NCBI GenBank assembly: GCA_946811695.1
Contig: OX328127.1
Span: 48,933,774 to 48,997,773 of the forward strand
Direction: 5' to 3'
DNA length: 64,000 nucleotides
From: Gonocerus acuteangulatus
Taxonomy: Eukaryota > Arthropoda > Insecta > Hemiptera > Coreidae
Shown: one piece after another, positions 34,937 to 45,604 of the stretch
How the letters are laid out: each line of letters starts with the position of its first letter
How positions within the stretch are numbered: the stretch's first letter is position 1
Position numbers and translations under genes: made by a program
Notes under the pieces: model-generated
Databases searched by the model: none
Seen by the model: the letters and a program-made list of their open reading frames with translations, nothing else
Told to the model about the DNA's origin: nothing

Positions 34937-36759
34937 TGGAGAAACGCTATCAGAGTCTGATTTTCTCAAAGCATCGAGTCGGCTCAGCTGAAGGGTTTGA
35001 AGGGTTCTTCGGTATAAAAACGTTAATTGTTTGTTACACGTTAGGTAAAGCTGCAAAGCTACTACAAACTACAGGTGCGGCGTTAATTTTAATATTTTGT
35101 CAAAGCTCTTGTACCAAAGCTGTTTTTGTTTCTAATAAATATCTAAATCCTCAGAAAATTAGTATGATAGCGGATAGTACGTGCGTTCTTAACAGCATAT
35201 GTGCGCGACTAATTGTCGCACATGGACTTACGTGTTTCCAAAGCGAATTGCCACAAACCATATAAAAGAGAAGTTTATCCTCTCCACGTATGCATTATAA
35301 TGGAAGTAAAAAGAAAATTTTACGACAAATAATTGATAAATTCAGCCAGGGGTGAAAACAGAACCTCTCAGGACGTGCATATCTAGTCTATCGTTTATGA
35401 ACAATAATAAATTCATTATAATTAAACGCAACCGAAAAGTCACTTTATCAATGATAACTGAATTAATTAGAAAACAGACCACTGCCAGATAAAATCAATA
35501 TCTCAATCGGTGACGTTTAATAACCTTCAGGTTGGCTTGAAAAAAAAAAAAAAAAAAATCGGTTTCACACTTTACTCAATTTCATAATTGTTACGTTATA
35601 GTGACAAAGCAATTCTAACTTTAGTAAAATATTAGTTTCCTGCTCTCTTTCACAACTCAACCAATAGATCATTATGTTGATATTATATAAAACCGCTTAT
35701 TTTTTTTAAAGAGCATTAGGAGCATTGTTTGCCTAGCTACAGGATGAGGAGCACAATGATTTGGAACGTAACTAAAATTTCATTAGGAAATAAGTCCAAA
35801 ACATTATTGATGCATAACAATTTTCACCTTTCAATTTACATTATAAAATCGTTCAAAATATCCGAAATCTTACTACATAATATGTACTAATCAGATGAGA
35901 TAAGTTCTTTGTACCGAGACATCCAAGCTGACGAATAACAATCCTGTTGGGGCTAAAACAAAACCTGCTTTTATGACTCCAAAACACAGGCTAAGCTGAG
36001 TGAATCGTTATTATGACCGGAAACCTCAGTGATAAAAACGCTTAACGAGCCCCAAGGAAATGCTTCAGAGCAAGAAATATAATAGAATAAAAAGTTCCTT
36101 TTAAATTGCTTGTTAACGTTTGCCATCGCGTATAATGACTATTTCTGCAGATAAAGGCATTAGTGATTCTCTAGACATCCCTGCAGGATATTTATTTATT
36201 TCAAAGCCCTGATATTGAAGAGGAAACCTACTCGAGGAATGTATGTAAGGGAGAGAGGGATAGGAGAAGAAGAGAGAATCCAAATTAAAATTCCTCCAGT
36301 GAGTCGGACGGACATAGTTTCTTCTCCCCCTTTAGGAAGGCGTATTTTTTTAGATTCTCCGTCCGAAACGTCGAGGTGACGATTCCCTCTCCTAATAGGT
36401 GATATTTTTTCCGCAGTCCCGACGGAGTGGTGTTTTCCACGTCGGTGTATAATTACTCCAGGAGGAGAAGGTGACTTCCTCCCCTCCGCGGAGTACCTTT
36501 CCAATACCGAGATACCCGTCCAGAGCCTCGGGCAAGGGGTGATTTCTTTCGTCAACTACATGTCTTCTGGGACAAGCGCTCTTTGAAGGTCTAAAAGGTA
36601 AACCGCTTGATGTCTGGTAGCTACCTTCGGCTGTCAATACTTCTTCAATTCACGAACATTCGTCACGGAAGGTACGGAAGTACACCAATGCAATTAGTTT
36701 GCCAACCAAGACGTCAGTAAAACATTATAGCTTACACGAATAGAATACCTAATATTTAG
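34937..36759. other. Gene-free stretch
   Basis: Open frames of 109 codons (34936-35265, plus) and 119 codons (36196-36555, minus) are unrecognisable and I do not call them genes. No known repeat seen. Confidence 0.4.
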
Positions 36760-37115
36760 AATGAGCTGAAGATAGTTAGCCGTTGATGTGATGAGTAGTA
36801 AAGGAATAGACGGCATTCGTTTAAGAGAAAACGATAGATTATCAGAAAAATCTATATTTGGAACGTTTCGGCATGCTCTTAGGAAGCCTACTTCACCAAT
36901 ACATGCCTAGGTTATGGAGGAAGACCACGTTAACATTTAGGTGACCATGGATAAACTCAACATTTATCCATGGTCACCTCAAAAGCATCATCGAGTTATT
37001 GTGGCTTTCTTCCCCCATGTAGGCATTTAGTGCTGAAGAATGCTGCCAAAGAGCGAGCCGAAACATAGATTTTTCTGAATATCTGACGTCTTCTCTTATC
37101 GTAATTCGAGCCATT
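36760..37115. mobile_element. Old inverted PLE 3'-end pair
   Basis: The left part reads on the minus strand like the 3' end of the 60.5 kb PLE: 'gatagttagccgt-ga-gtga' at the tip, then 'aaatctatatttgga-cgtttcgg'. The right part (37020-37110) reads on plus: CTGAAGA (37033-37039), GAAA (37060-37063), then 'atagatttttctgaat'. The two units face outward with their 3' ends. No clear target duplication remains. Confidence 0.55.
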
Positions 37116-37344
37116 TCTTGATGTCTTAATATATTTAAAAGTTATTAAATGCATACATTAATTAAAATATATAGAAGGTACTCTGAAAGGGACCATCCGC
37201 CAGAATAATACATGCTTCAATTTAATAATACTAATAAAAAAAAATCACGTGAGTACAATTAGTCACGACGCGATCCGGAAGTGCCGACTAGAAACTTTCA
37301 TGTATCAGACCCTACAGATCAAGAAAATATAGGTGGCCCAAATT
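37116..37344. other. Short gene-free stretch
   Basis: Nothing recognised. Confidence 0.4.
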
Positions 37345-37400
<56 letters not shown>

Positions 37401-38622
37401 CTTGTCTGTTAACGCTCTAGCTAGGTCAAAAATGGTCCGATTTTGATGAAATTTGGTACAAAAATCTGTCTTCTAATTTGAAAGGTCAAGTTCGTTAACC
37501 AGCAGAATCCGCCCACGGGAAGATAGCGTTTGGGGCGAAATTCGCGCAAAAAAAATCGTAACGCTTACGTCTTTGAGTTTATATGCTTGCAGGTACTTGT
37601 TTTATAGGTTTCTTAACATAGGAAAACGAATGAAAACCTTTTTAAGTCGATATCTGTAATCATTTTTGAGAAAAGTGGATTCAATGTTTTTGTAAGTCAT
37701 TATTTTTTTGTGGGTACTTAGAATCGCGGGATTCAATTGAAATATTTTCTACATATTGGAAATTAATCCCAACTAAGATTTTTAAGTTTTGGTTATATTT
37801 GGAGTTAAGGAAGTATGCGAACAAAATATTTTTTAATAGATATGAAAAGTTTTCGGATCTTCATACATTTTTCGTAAATATCTCGATAACGGTTGGGAAA
37901 TCGTGGTAAGTGGAAGGTGACCATTCGAATGCTTACTAAATTCCCTACAAAAAAGGTTATAAAGCAATATTCGATGGGGCAACGTCAATCAGAGATATAA
38001 GCGCTTAAAACATAAGAAGTGTTTTGTTGTTTTGAAAGGGTTTTTCTCTTTGTTTATTTCACTTTTTAATTGGTTGTTTCTTGTTTTAAATTGCATTTAT
38101 CAGTAAAATTAGATTGTAGTAAGATAAGCTAAGAAACGTGAAAGGTATTGGTAATAAGTTTGGAGTGGCTGTGGTAATCATGATGGCAGTGGCTAATCAT
38201 GATGACGTAGTTTGTTTTGAATTCTCCTATCTATATAACCTTCCTCATAGCCTCCTACTGAAGTTATCGTTATTTCTTATTTCATAGAAAGATTTAACCC
38301 ACGACAAAATGGAATTTTATTCGCCATGAAGCACATATTTACAGTTGATTATAATAGTAAAACGATTTTGCTAGTAAAACAAGATACTTAAAATGACAAC
38401 GAATTTTTGGTTGTTTAGAATAGAGCCTTCTCAGCAGTAGTCGAAGAGTAAGTACGTTCTCAGTACATAATTGTATTGACTTATACAGAGTAAGAATTAT
38501 CCGCTTCTGAGTAAGTTGGCTACTGCCAGTTTCCTGTGATTTGTGATGCTAATCTATTCTATTTGTTCGAGATGTACGTAACCGCGTTAAGATGATGCAG
38601 TTCCTGCGAGTCGGACTTTTTT
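37345..38622 (+). repeat. Unclassified dispersed repeat (family X), longest copy
   Basis: Starts with (AT)n (about 37350-37396) and 'cttgtctgttaacgctctagc', contains 'gatgaaatttggtac', and ends GCAGTTCCTGCGAGTCGGAC plus T run. The interior (37690-38130) is shared with 3680-4140 and the end with 13976-14002 and 59905-59930. It lacks an ORF. Confidence 0.55.
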
Positions 38623-40191
38623 ATTAACATGATCCCATTTTTAATGTACATTCTTAAATTGACCGTGGTTAGAATTAGCATTTTATCTTCGTGATTAAAG
38701 TGCTTAAGTTCCAAATATAGAGTCATTATTGTCCGGTTACTTATAGAGTAAGCTATATTTTGTCAAACGTTTTTTCTCTTATAGCGCAATGTCTGTAGTA
38801 GTGTACAGATGAATTTAAATAAATACAAATAATGATACATTAGAGCTCTTATCTCACGAATAATTCGTTCCTTTTGTAAAGAAATTGGAGACAATTCTTT
38901 GAACGGAGCCAAGACAAGGCCAGTCTCTCGTCGAAAGTAGTAAACCTAACCACTTCCTTGACAGCTCCGCCGAAGTGTTCAAGCTGGGTACAACTAGTAC
39001 TCTCACAGGAACTCGTGTCTCCAGTCCTCGAGCAAGCACGTTCCGACGTTGTCGATTCCCAAGTCTCAAATTGCCGTCTCATTTTGCATTCAATAACGGT
39101 GGTTTACGGAACTAAGGAATTGGGCCAAGGAGTTAAGCAAGGTTGTTATCTATGTTTTTACTTTCCGTACAACGGTATTGTCGCAAAGGCTAACAGGCTG
39201 TCACCTCAGTGTCTTCAAACAATTTGTGAATGTATGTTTAGAAAGCGTGGTACAGAACCTATTTTTGTAGCTCTGAAAATCCCTATTCAAACAGCATGAA
39301 AATGCAAAATCTAGTTTGCTTTAGAATATGCAATAGTACACAAAACTTATAGTTCAACCAATTGTTGTTTAAAATATTAGATTTGTTTTCAGCTGAATGT
39401 TTTATTGGCCAATAAGGGAGATCAGAAATAAAAATGTTAAGGTCAGACCCCTCCTATAAGTTAATAAAAGTGATTATTTGCGTGGGATAAGGCGAAGGAG
39501 TACATTTATTTTATGTCGATAAAAATCTTGGAAAATAGTAATAACTTGTAGATATCACTGTTTATAGGAATCCGGTACAATCAACAATTTTTCCTACATA
39601 GACAGAAAGTAACTAAAACAAAATTAATTAATGTGTGGACGACTAACAGCTGATTGTCGCCACGTTGACAATCTTTTATAATAGCATGTTCCTTGTCCCA
39701 CAGATTTACCAACGTTTTATTAAATCTTTTTTAAGTTCCCGAAGATGCACTAAACATGAGAAACAGCACCGGGCTACCTATAGGTTGCCACCCTTCCTAA
39801 ACATTCATGGAGGGAATCTATTGAACGGCCCCTGGAATGTAAAGAGTCAACCTCCCGCAGACGGGACTCGTCGCATACCCAACATAGTAATACAATAACT
39901 TAGCCACTGGACGTGAGAGAAGCCTACCAATATATAAATTTAATAATTGCCTGAAATAATGAAAATCCACAGGGATGAGTTTGTTAGAGAAATCTCTAAG
40001 AAACTGATCACATTTCCCATTTAAATTTTACTTTAAGTAATACTTCAATGATTCATAACTTTTAAAAAATATAATAGACGTGGCTTATCTACTTATCCAT
40101 TAATATGGAAACAATCCTCGAACTCATGCATATGCATAAAGTAATTCCAAAACTAAACATTTTGCATTGAGATTCTGATTGTATTTTTTAG
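38623..40191. other. Gene-free stretch
   Basis: A GC-richer patch (38860-39120) has overlapping short frames on both strands, none recognisable. 39755-39800 resembles, inverted, the middle of the 54.6 kb SINE ('ctataggt-accaccctt'). Confidence 0.35.
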
Positions 40192-40550
40192 CATAAATAT
40201 GCTTTAGCGGTGACTAAACTGGAAAAAACTTTACAAAAAAATATCGGCTGGCCTTCTAGCACGTGCGATGGCATTCGCGCATGCGCAATGTCCATGTACA
40301 AAAATAATACTGTAGGTGTCACAAAAAAGTGTGCGCTTGAGTTCGCGCATGCGCAGTGACGTGGCCATGTACGAAAAAGAAGACTTTATGTGTCACAAAA
40401 GAGTGTCCGCTGGCGATCGCGCATGCTCAGTGGCGTCCGCCCATGTGAAGTGGCGTCCGCCCATGTGCAGTGGCCATGTACGAAAAATAATACTATATCT
40501 TATACATTACAACACATAGGTTTGTCGGGTGGACCTAAAGCATATTTATG
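40192..40550. mobile_element. TIR-bounded element with GCGCATGCGC tandem units
   Basis: 16-bp perfect inverted ends (CATAAATATGCTTTAG at 40192-40207, its reverse complement at 40535-40550). Inside are three roughly 70-bp tandem units, each with GCGCATGCGC (40277-40286, 40345-40354) or a one-base variant (40419-40428), followed by 'gtccatgtac-aaaa' phrases. No ORF. Likely a MITE. Confidence 0.6.
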
Positions 40551-40586
40551 TTCCTGAATTTCAACAGAAGGCTCTAAACGAAATAC

Positions 40587-40773
40587 ATTTTTTTTTTTTT
40601 TTATTTATTTATTTTTTTTTACGGCGCATCGACTTCTTAGCGCCAATAGCGCCGACATCCAGTGTGGAGTGAGGGATTTTTCCAACGAGATGAGAAAATC
40701 CCTGCAGCAGGTGGGAATCGAACCCACCATCTCCCGCTTATGAATCTAAGGCGCTAGCCACTGCACCACGGGC
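40587..40773 (-). mobile_element. tRNA-derived SINE (SINE1), second copy
   Basis: Minus strand: head with GTGCAGTGGCTAGCGCC (A box), GGTTCGATTCC (B box), then the SINE1 body and tail GGCGCTATTGGCGCTAAG, ending in an A-rich tail (T run on plus at 40588-40620). Same family as 26176-26344. No unambiguous target duplication seen. Confidence 0.82.
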
Positions 40774-41371
40774 TAGTTAAAAGAATATATTAAAAAAATA
40801 TGATATATCTAGGCGCACGGTAGTGCGCCAGGCCAAGTTCTGGCCTAAGCATACTGTGTGTATATTACAGGCGGTCTTAGAGCCGATTTTTACCCTCTCA
40901 TAACTTTCAACCAGGTTAAGATAAAGTTATGAAATTTTACACAGGTATTATTCTACTAGATGTGAGTAAAACTGGAAATTTTCATAATTCTACATCGAAT
41001 AGTTTCTGAGATATAAGCGATCGAAAATCGGGATTTATAGGACTCACTCACTCACTCACTCACTCACTGACTCATCAAAATTATTAGGCGCTTCCCATGA
41101 TGCTAGAGACTTGAAATTTTGCATGAAGATAGATATGAAGACTTTATTAAAGGATTAATCGAAAAATCGCGAAAAGTTGTGTCTGACTCCGCTTCCGGGG
41201 CGGGGGCGTGCCAGTTTTGTACTTCCTTCGGAAACCCATCATTCCGTCCGAAACCCATGATGTGGGGTATCAAATGAATTGTCTCGTTATGAAGAACCTG
41301 TATTTGATGTTTTAAGAAACAATGAGACGCATATAGGCTCGGTAAAAATCTTATACCAGCTGTCTGACAAA

Positions 41372-44293
41372 CTTCATAATACACATGTAAGAACTATACA
41401 AGAACTGATCTCATTAATAACGGAAGCTGCAGACATGAGCATTCCGCAAATAAGTAACCATTACCGACAAACACCAGTTCCTTGGTGGAATGATGAATGT
41501 AAGCAGGCAATCAAAGAAAGGAGACGGGCGCTAAATTTCTTCCGTAGAAGTCCATCTGATTCGAACTTTCAAAATTACAAACTTAAAAAGGCAAAAGCTC
41601 AATGGATAATTAAACAAAGCAAGAAAAAATGTTGGGTAGATTTTTTATCTAACATAAACCAACATACATCACATCACGATATTTGGACAAAAATATATCA
41701 AATTAGACACAAAAGGTACATACCACCAATAACAGGCCTCTTGACAAACAATAACATCACTACTGACCAGTTAGAAATGAGCAATATTGTTGGTGATTAT
41801 TTTGCATCTATATCCAGTAGTGAACATTACACAAGACAATTTCTTGAACATAAACTCCAAACTGAACTAAACAGCATTACCGTAGACTTCACTAACAGCC
41901 ATCCAATAAACAACCCATTCACATTAGACGAACTTAAATACGCACTCTCAAACTCAAAATCGTCATCACCAGGACCTGACCGAATTACCTACGACATGAT
42001 GAAAAACCTACCCAACAAAGGCCTATTAACTATTTTGAACCTATTTAACGAAGTTTTCCAAAGCGGTAACTATCCTCTCTCCTGGAACGATTCCGTACTG
42101 ATCCCCATTTTGAAACCAGGGAAAGATAAGAAGCTACCATCGAGTTACCGCCCCATTTCTTTAATAAATTGTTGTTGCAAGGTACTCGAGCGGATGGTTA
42201 ATAAAAGAATTCTCTGGTTTCTCGAAACATCTAGAAAGTTCTCTGACTTTCAATGTGGATTTAGAGGACAACATTCGACAATGCATCACATTGCAAAAGT
42301 TGAAAGCGACATATTAAACTCCTTCCTCAATAAAGAACTAATATTAGCTGTGTCGTTAGACCTACATAAAGCCTACGATACTACTTGGAGAAGACTAATA
42401 TTAAATCAACTTGTTGAATGGGGAATAGACGGTAACATCCTCCAGTACATCAACAACTATCTCACGAGGAGAACTTTCAGGGTGAGGGTAGGTACCGCTT
42501 ATTCGGATGTATTTCTCCAGGAAAATGGAGTGCCCCAAGGAGGTGTACTGAGTACAACTCTTTTCAATGCTGCAATCAATTCGATACATGAATGTATTCC
42601 CCAAGGTGTGAAGTATTGCCTTTATGCTGACGACTTACTAATCTACAGTTCAGCCAAAACATTACACACAGCAGAACAACATATACAAAACACAATATAT
42701 GAATTAGAAAGGTGGGGTTATAGAACAGGCTTTAAATTCTCAGTAGAAAAAACGAAGAGTATTGTCTTCTCAAGAAAAAGAGCAACTCCTGTCCCCCACA
42801 TTACATTAAATCACACACCCATTTCTCAAAGTGAAACACTAACATTTCTTGGCATAACACTAGACAAAAAACTAACATGGTTGCCCCATCTGAAAGAACT
42901 CGTTAATAAATGCAAAAAATCATTGAATTTATTAAGGATTCTTAGTACTACAAAATGGGGAGCTGACAAACGGACGATGCTTACTTTCTATAGATCGTTT
43001 ACCAGGTCTCTTCTGGATTACGGATGTATAGCTTATTCATCTGCCAGCAAGACCACGCTTAAACTATTAGACACTATACACTATACAGCATTAAGGTTAG
43101 CATCAGGTGCCTTCAGATCAAGCCCAGTTGAAAGCTTATGTGCTGAAACGGGAGAACCTCCACTGCAGTATCGGCGGAGAATAATTGCTTTAAAGTTTAT
43201 TATTAAAGCAAAGTCTCTTGGAACTCCATGTGTAACAGAATTTCTTAATAATAAGCACTCTGAAAAATATAATCGAACAAATCCTAAAAAGAAACCATTA
43301 ATAATTAGAACACATCAAGATACAAACCAAGCAATGGCACAAACTTTACTTTACCCTAAACATCACATTAACATACCCCCATGGGAAGTGAAGAACTTAA
43401 CCATTGACCTAACAATGACTAAATACAAAAAAACAGATCCGATTGCTACTAACGCATATAACAACATATTTAATTCCATCGTACTAGAAAGACCTGACAG
43501 TACATACATCTTCACGGACGGATCAAAAACACAAACTGGAACAGGTGCAGCAGCAATAATTAATGATGTCTTACATGCACTAAGACTACCCGACCATACT
43601 TCAGTATATTCCGCAGAGCTGCATGCCATTCTTCTCGCACTGACTAACATCCACAACTCAACTACTAACGACATTACAATTTGCACGGACTCACTGAGTT
43701 ATTTACTTTCCATGGGAAACATATACAGCACTAATCCTCTTCTCATCAAAATTCTAACTACATTATTTCAACTACAAAGTCAACACAAACATATCACGAT
43801 TTTCTGGCTACCTGGTCACGTTGGTATACCACAAAGTACATCAGTAGACACACAAGCAAAATTAGCAACACAGAGACCCTCAACAGACGTAGAAACCATA
43901 ACTCCATCAGATTTATGTATCGTAGCACAAAACATCATACTGGACGACTGGAAAAAAGAATGGACTAAATCTGAAAACAAGTTAAGACAGGTTAAAAACA
44001 CGACAAGGGCCTGGTTAAACGAAAACCTCACAAGACGGGAACAAGTAGTATTAACCAGGCTTAGAATTGGTCACTGCTTACTGACCCATGGATATCTAAT
44101 GCAAAAGACAGACAGACCAAGATGCAGACATTGTAACGAGGATCTTACAATAAGACACATACTGATAGACTGTAGACTGAGAGACAACTTACAAATACCA
44201 CACGACTTAATTGACATATTATCACCAGGTAGCCCTTACATCTACACAATACTCCAACATTTAAAGACTAACAACATTTACTCTCGAATTTAA
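41372..44293 (+). CDS. LINE ORF2 C-terminal part: RT, RNase H, zinc knuckle
   Basis: An open frame of about 970 codons with no stop. Reverse transcriptase would prime on nicked target DNA, and RNase H would remove the RNA template. Motifs: a post-endonuclease linker (PVPWWNDECKQAIKERRRALNFF), SSYRPISLINCCCKVLERM, GFRGQHSTMHHI, SLDLHKAYDT, NGVPQGGVLSTTLF and active site YADDL. The RNase H domain has FTDGSK, YSAELHAILLAL, CTDSLS and LPGHVGI. A C-terminal CRHCN...RHILIDCR knuckle closes it. RNase H downstream of RT suggests the I group. The frame stays open leftward to 41279, but residues there come from the Helitron-like host, and no ATG heads it. RT and RNase H are intact; the endonuclease is absent by truncation. 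Confidence 0.88.
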   Translation, partial: LHNTHVRTIQELISLITEAADMSIPQISNHYRQTPVPWWNDECKQAIKERRRALNFFRRSPSDSNFQNYKLKKAKAQWIIKQSKKKCWVDFLSNINQHTSHHDIWTKIYQIRHKRYIPPITGLLTNNNITTDQLEMSNIVGDYFASISSSEHYTRQFLEHKLQTELNSITVDFTNSHPINNPFTLDELKYALSNSKSSSPGPDRITYDMMKNLPNKGLLTILNLFNEVFQSGNYPLSWNDSVLIPILKPGKDKKLPSSYRPISLINCCCKVLERMVNKRILWFLETSRKFSDFQCGFRGQHSTMHHIAKVESDILNSFLNKELILAVSLDLHKAYDTTWRRLILNQLVEWGIDGNILQYINNYLTRRTFRVRVGTAYSDVFLQENGVPQGGVLSTTLFNAAINSIHECIPQGVKYCLYADDLLIYSSAKTLHTAEQHIQNTIYELERWGYRTGFKFSVEKTKSIVFSRKRATPVPHITLNHTPISQSETLTFLGITLDKKLTWLPHLKELVNKCKKSLNLLRILSTTKWGADKRTMLTFYRSFTRSLLDYGCIAYSSASKTTLKLLDTIHYTALRLASGAFRSSPVESLCAETGEPPLQYRRRIIALKFIIKAKSLGTPCVTEFLNNKHSEKYNRTNPKKKPLIIRTHQDTNQAMAQTLLYPKHHINIPPWEVKNLTIDLTMTKYKKTDPIATNAYNNIFNSIVLERPDSTYIFTDGSKTQTGTGAAAIINDVLHALRLPDHTSVYSAELHAILLALTNIHNSTTNDITICTDSLSYLLSMGNIYSTNPLLIKILTTLFQLQSQHKHITIFWLPGHVGIPQSTSVDTQAKLATQRPSTDVETITPSDLCIVAQNIILDDWKKEWTKSENKLRQVKNTTRAWLNENLTRREQVVLTRLRIGHCLLTHGYLMQKTDRPRCRHCNEDLTIRHILIDCRLRDNLQIPHDLIDILSPGSPYIYTILQHLKTNNIYSRI

Positions 44294-44692
44294 AAAACCT
44301 CAATTTAAATATAATATAATCTCGATTTAAGTCTTAAATTCAACAACAAGCTTTCAATTAACATTTGTCCTGAACAAAAGTAAAATTTGTATCTATATTA
44401 TTGATTTTTAGGCACTTATTTTTTAACTTTTTTATCTTATCTTATTGCTTATTGTTTTATCTCATTTTTTGTTTATTTTTTCATATTGTTGATTATATAT
44501 TTTATTATTTTTATTTTTTTTTTGTATTATTATTTTTTTTTTTGTCTTATTATTATTTCTTTTTTTTTTCTTTTTCTTTTTTTTTTGTTATTTTTTTTTT
44601 CCAGACTGTGACTGATTTTTAATATTATAGACTTATGAAAAGAGACCATCGCCTACGTTACGGGTCTGAAACAAATAAATAAATAAATAAAA
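41372..44692 (+). mobile_element. I-like non-LTR retrotransposon, 5'-truncated
   Basis: Begins abruptly where copy 2 diverges from copy 1 (after 'ccagctgtctg') and ends with a T-rich 3' UTR and (AAAT)n tail before 'atccgtaccgtttgaccg', which is Helitron-like sequence again. It carries RT and RNase H but not the endonuclease. No clear target duplication; about 20 bp of target seems to be missing. Confidence 0.85.
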
Positions 44693-45010
44693 ATCCGTAC
44701 CGTTTGACCGATTTTGACCAAACTTGGGACACAGATGGGTCTTGATACGGGGAGAATCATAGGCTAGGTTAAATTGTCTATCAGCTGTCTGTCTGTCTGT
44801 TTGTTCCTTAAACAAATAAACACCGTATGACCGATTTGGCAAAATTTGACACACATGTCGGTCTTTATCCGGGTAGTGTCATAGGCTAGTCAAAATCGTC
44901 TATCAGCTGTCTGTCTGCATGTTTGTTCCTTACACAAATTCACACCATTTGACCGATTTTGACCGAACTTAGCACACAGGTAGGCCTTGGTCCGGGAGTG
45001 TCATATTACC
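44693..45010 (+). repeat. Three tandem units of about 115-120 bp in Helitron-like copy 2
   Basis: Each unit has 'accg-ttgaccgattttgacc-aacttg', a 'ggtcttgatacgggg' phrase, 'cataggctag', and 'ctatcagctgtctgtctg-ttgttcctt'. Relatives occur at 19.63-19.82, 20.09-20.17 and 25.48-25.58 kb. Confidence 0.7.
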
Positions 45011-45199
45011 TATGACGTTTTCTACTTTTTGTTCCATCGAAATGCCATCATTCCTTCTGAAACCCATCATGTGGGGTATCAAATGAATCGTTTTGGTAAG
45101 GAGAACCTATATTAGATTTTTTAAAAAAACATTTCGACGCAGATTAACAAAAACAGTTGTGACTTCTTTCTTAAATCTAGTAAATAAAGTCGAAGGGGT

Positions 45200-45487
45200 T
45201 CACTGCATAATATACTTCAAAGCAGATACTAAGTTTTTCAACGTCGAGCCATCTAAATTACAAAGTTTAGGATCACAAACCCAAAATGTATCGTCTTTGT
45301 TCTTATATTTTTCTTGAAGGCCTTCTGCACTTTCCCTATTGTGATCTTTATCCTCGGGATAAGGTTCCTGTGTTTTACAGTGTAATAGTTTAGTTAAGAG
45401 AGCAATCAATTTGTCCTCTAGAGTAATGTCATCTGGAAGAGCTTCTAACATTTCTATTCTAGTGATTAGATGTATGTAGGTTGATTA
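45200..45487 (-). pseudogene. Conserved coding-like segment inside the Helitron-like element
   Basis: A minus-strand open frame of about 95 codons (ATG at 45451). Its composition is protein-like: an ALPDDITLEDKLIALLTKLL helix, an acidic/charged middle and a FWVCDPKLCNLDGSTL end. The same segment exists in copy 1 (25740-26030, minus), where small deletions break the frame. I do not recognise the family. It may be a captured host exon or part of an autonomous relative's protein. Confidence 0.4.
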
Positions 45488-45604
45488 TTGGTATCAAATA
45501 TCTAGCAGTAAGGATCCAAAGACCCAGGTTTTACAAGAAGTACAAAAGCCAGTAGGTATGCGGCAACTAAATTCTATTTAATACTTAGAAAAAAGTAATG
45601 AGAT

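Noticed and set aside
34936..35265. 109-codon plus frame just after the 5S SINE
   Set aside because: Starts in the SINE tail; composition and lack of any recognisable motif suggest chance.
36196..36637. Overlapping minus frames in a GC-richer patch
   Set aside because: Two frames overlap, neither resembles a known protein, and no splice structure is convincing.
38849..39299. Frames on both strands (71-113 codons)
   Set aside because: No family recognised; opposite-strand overlap is typical of a GC-richer non-coding patch.
44401..44622. 73-codon Phe-rich frame
   Set aside because: T-rich 3' UTR of the I-like LINE.
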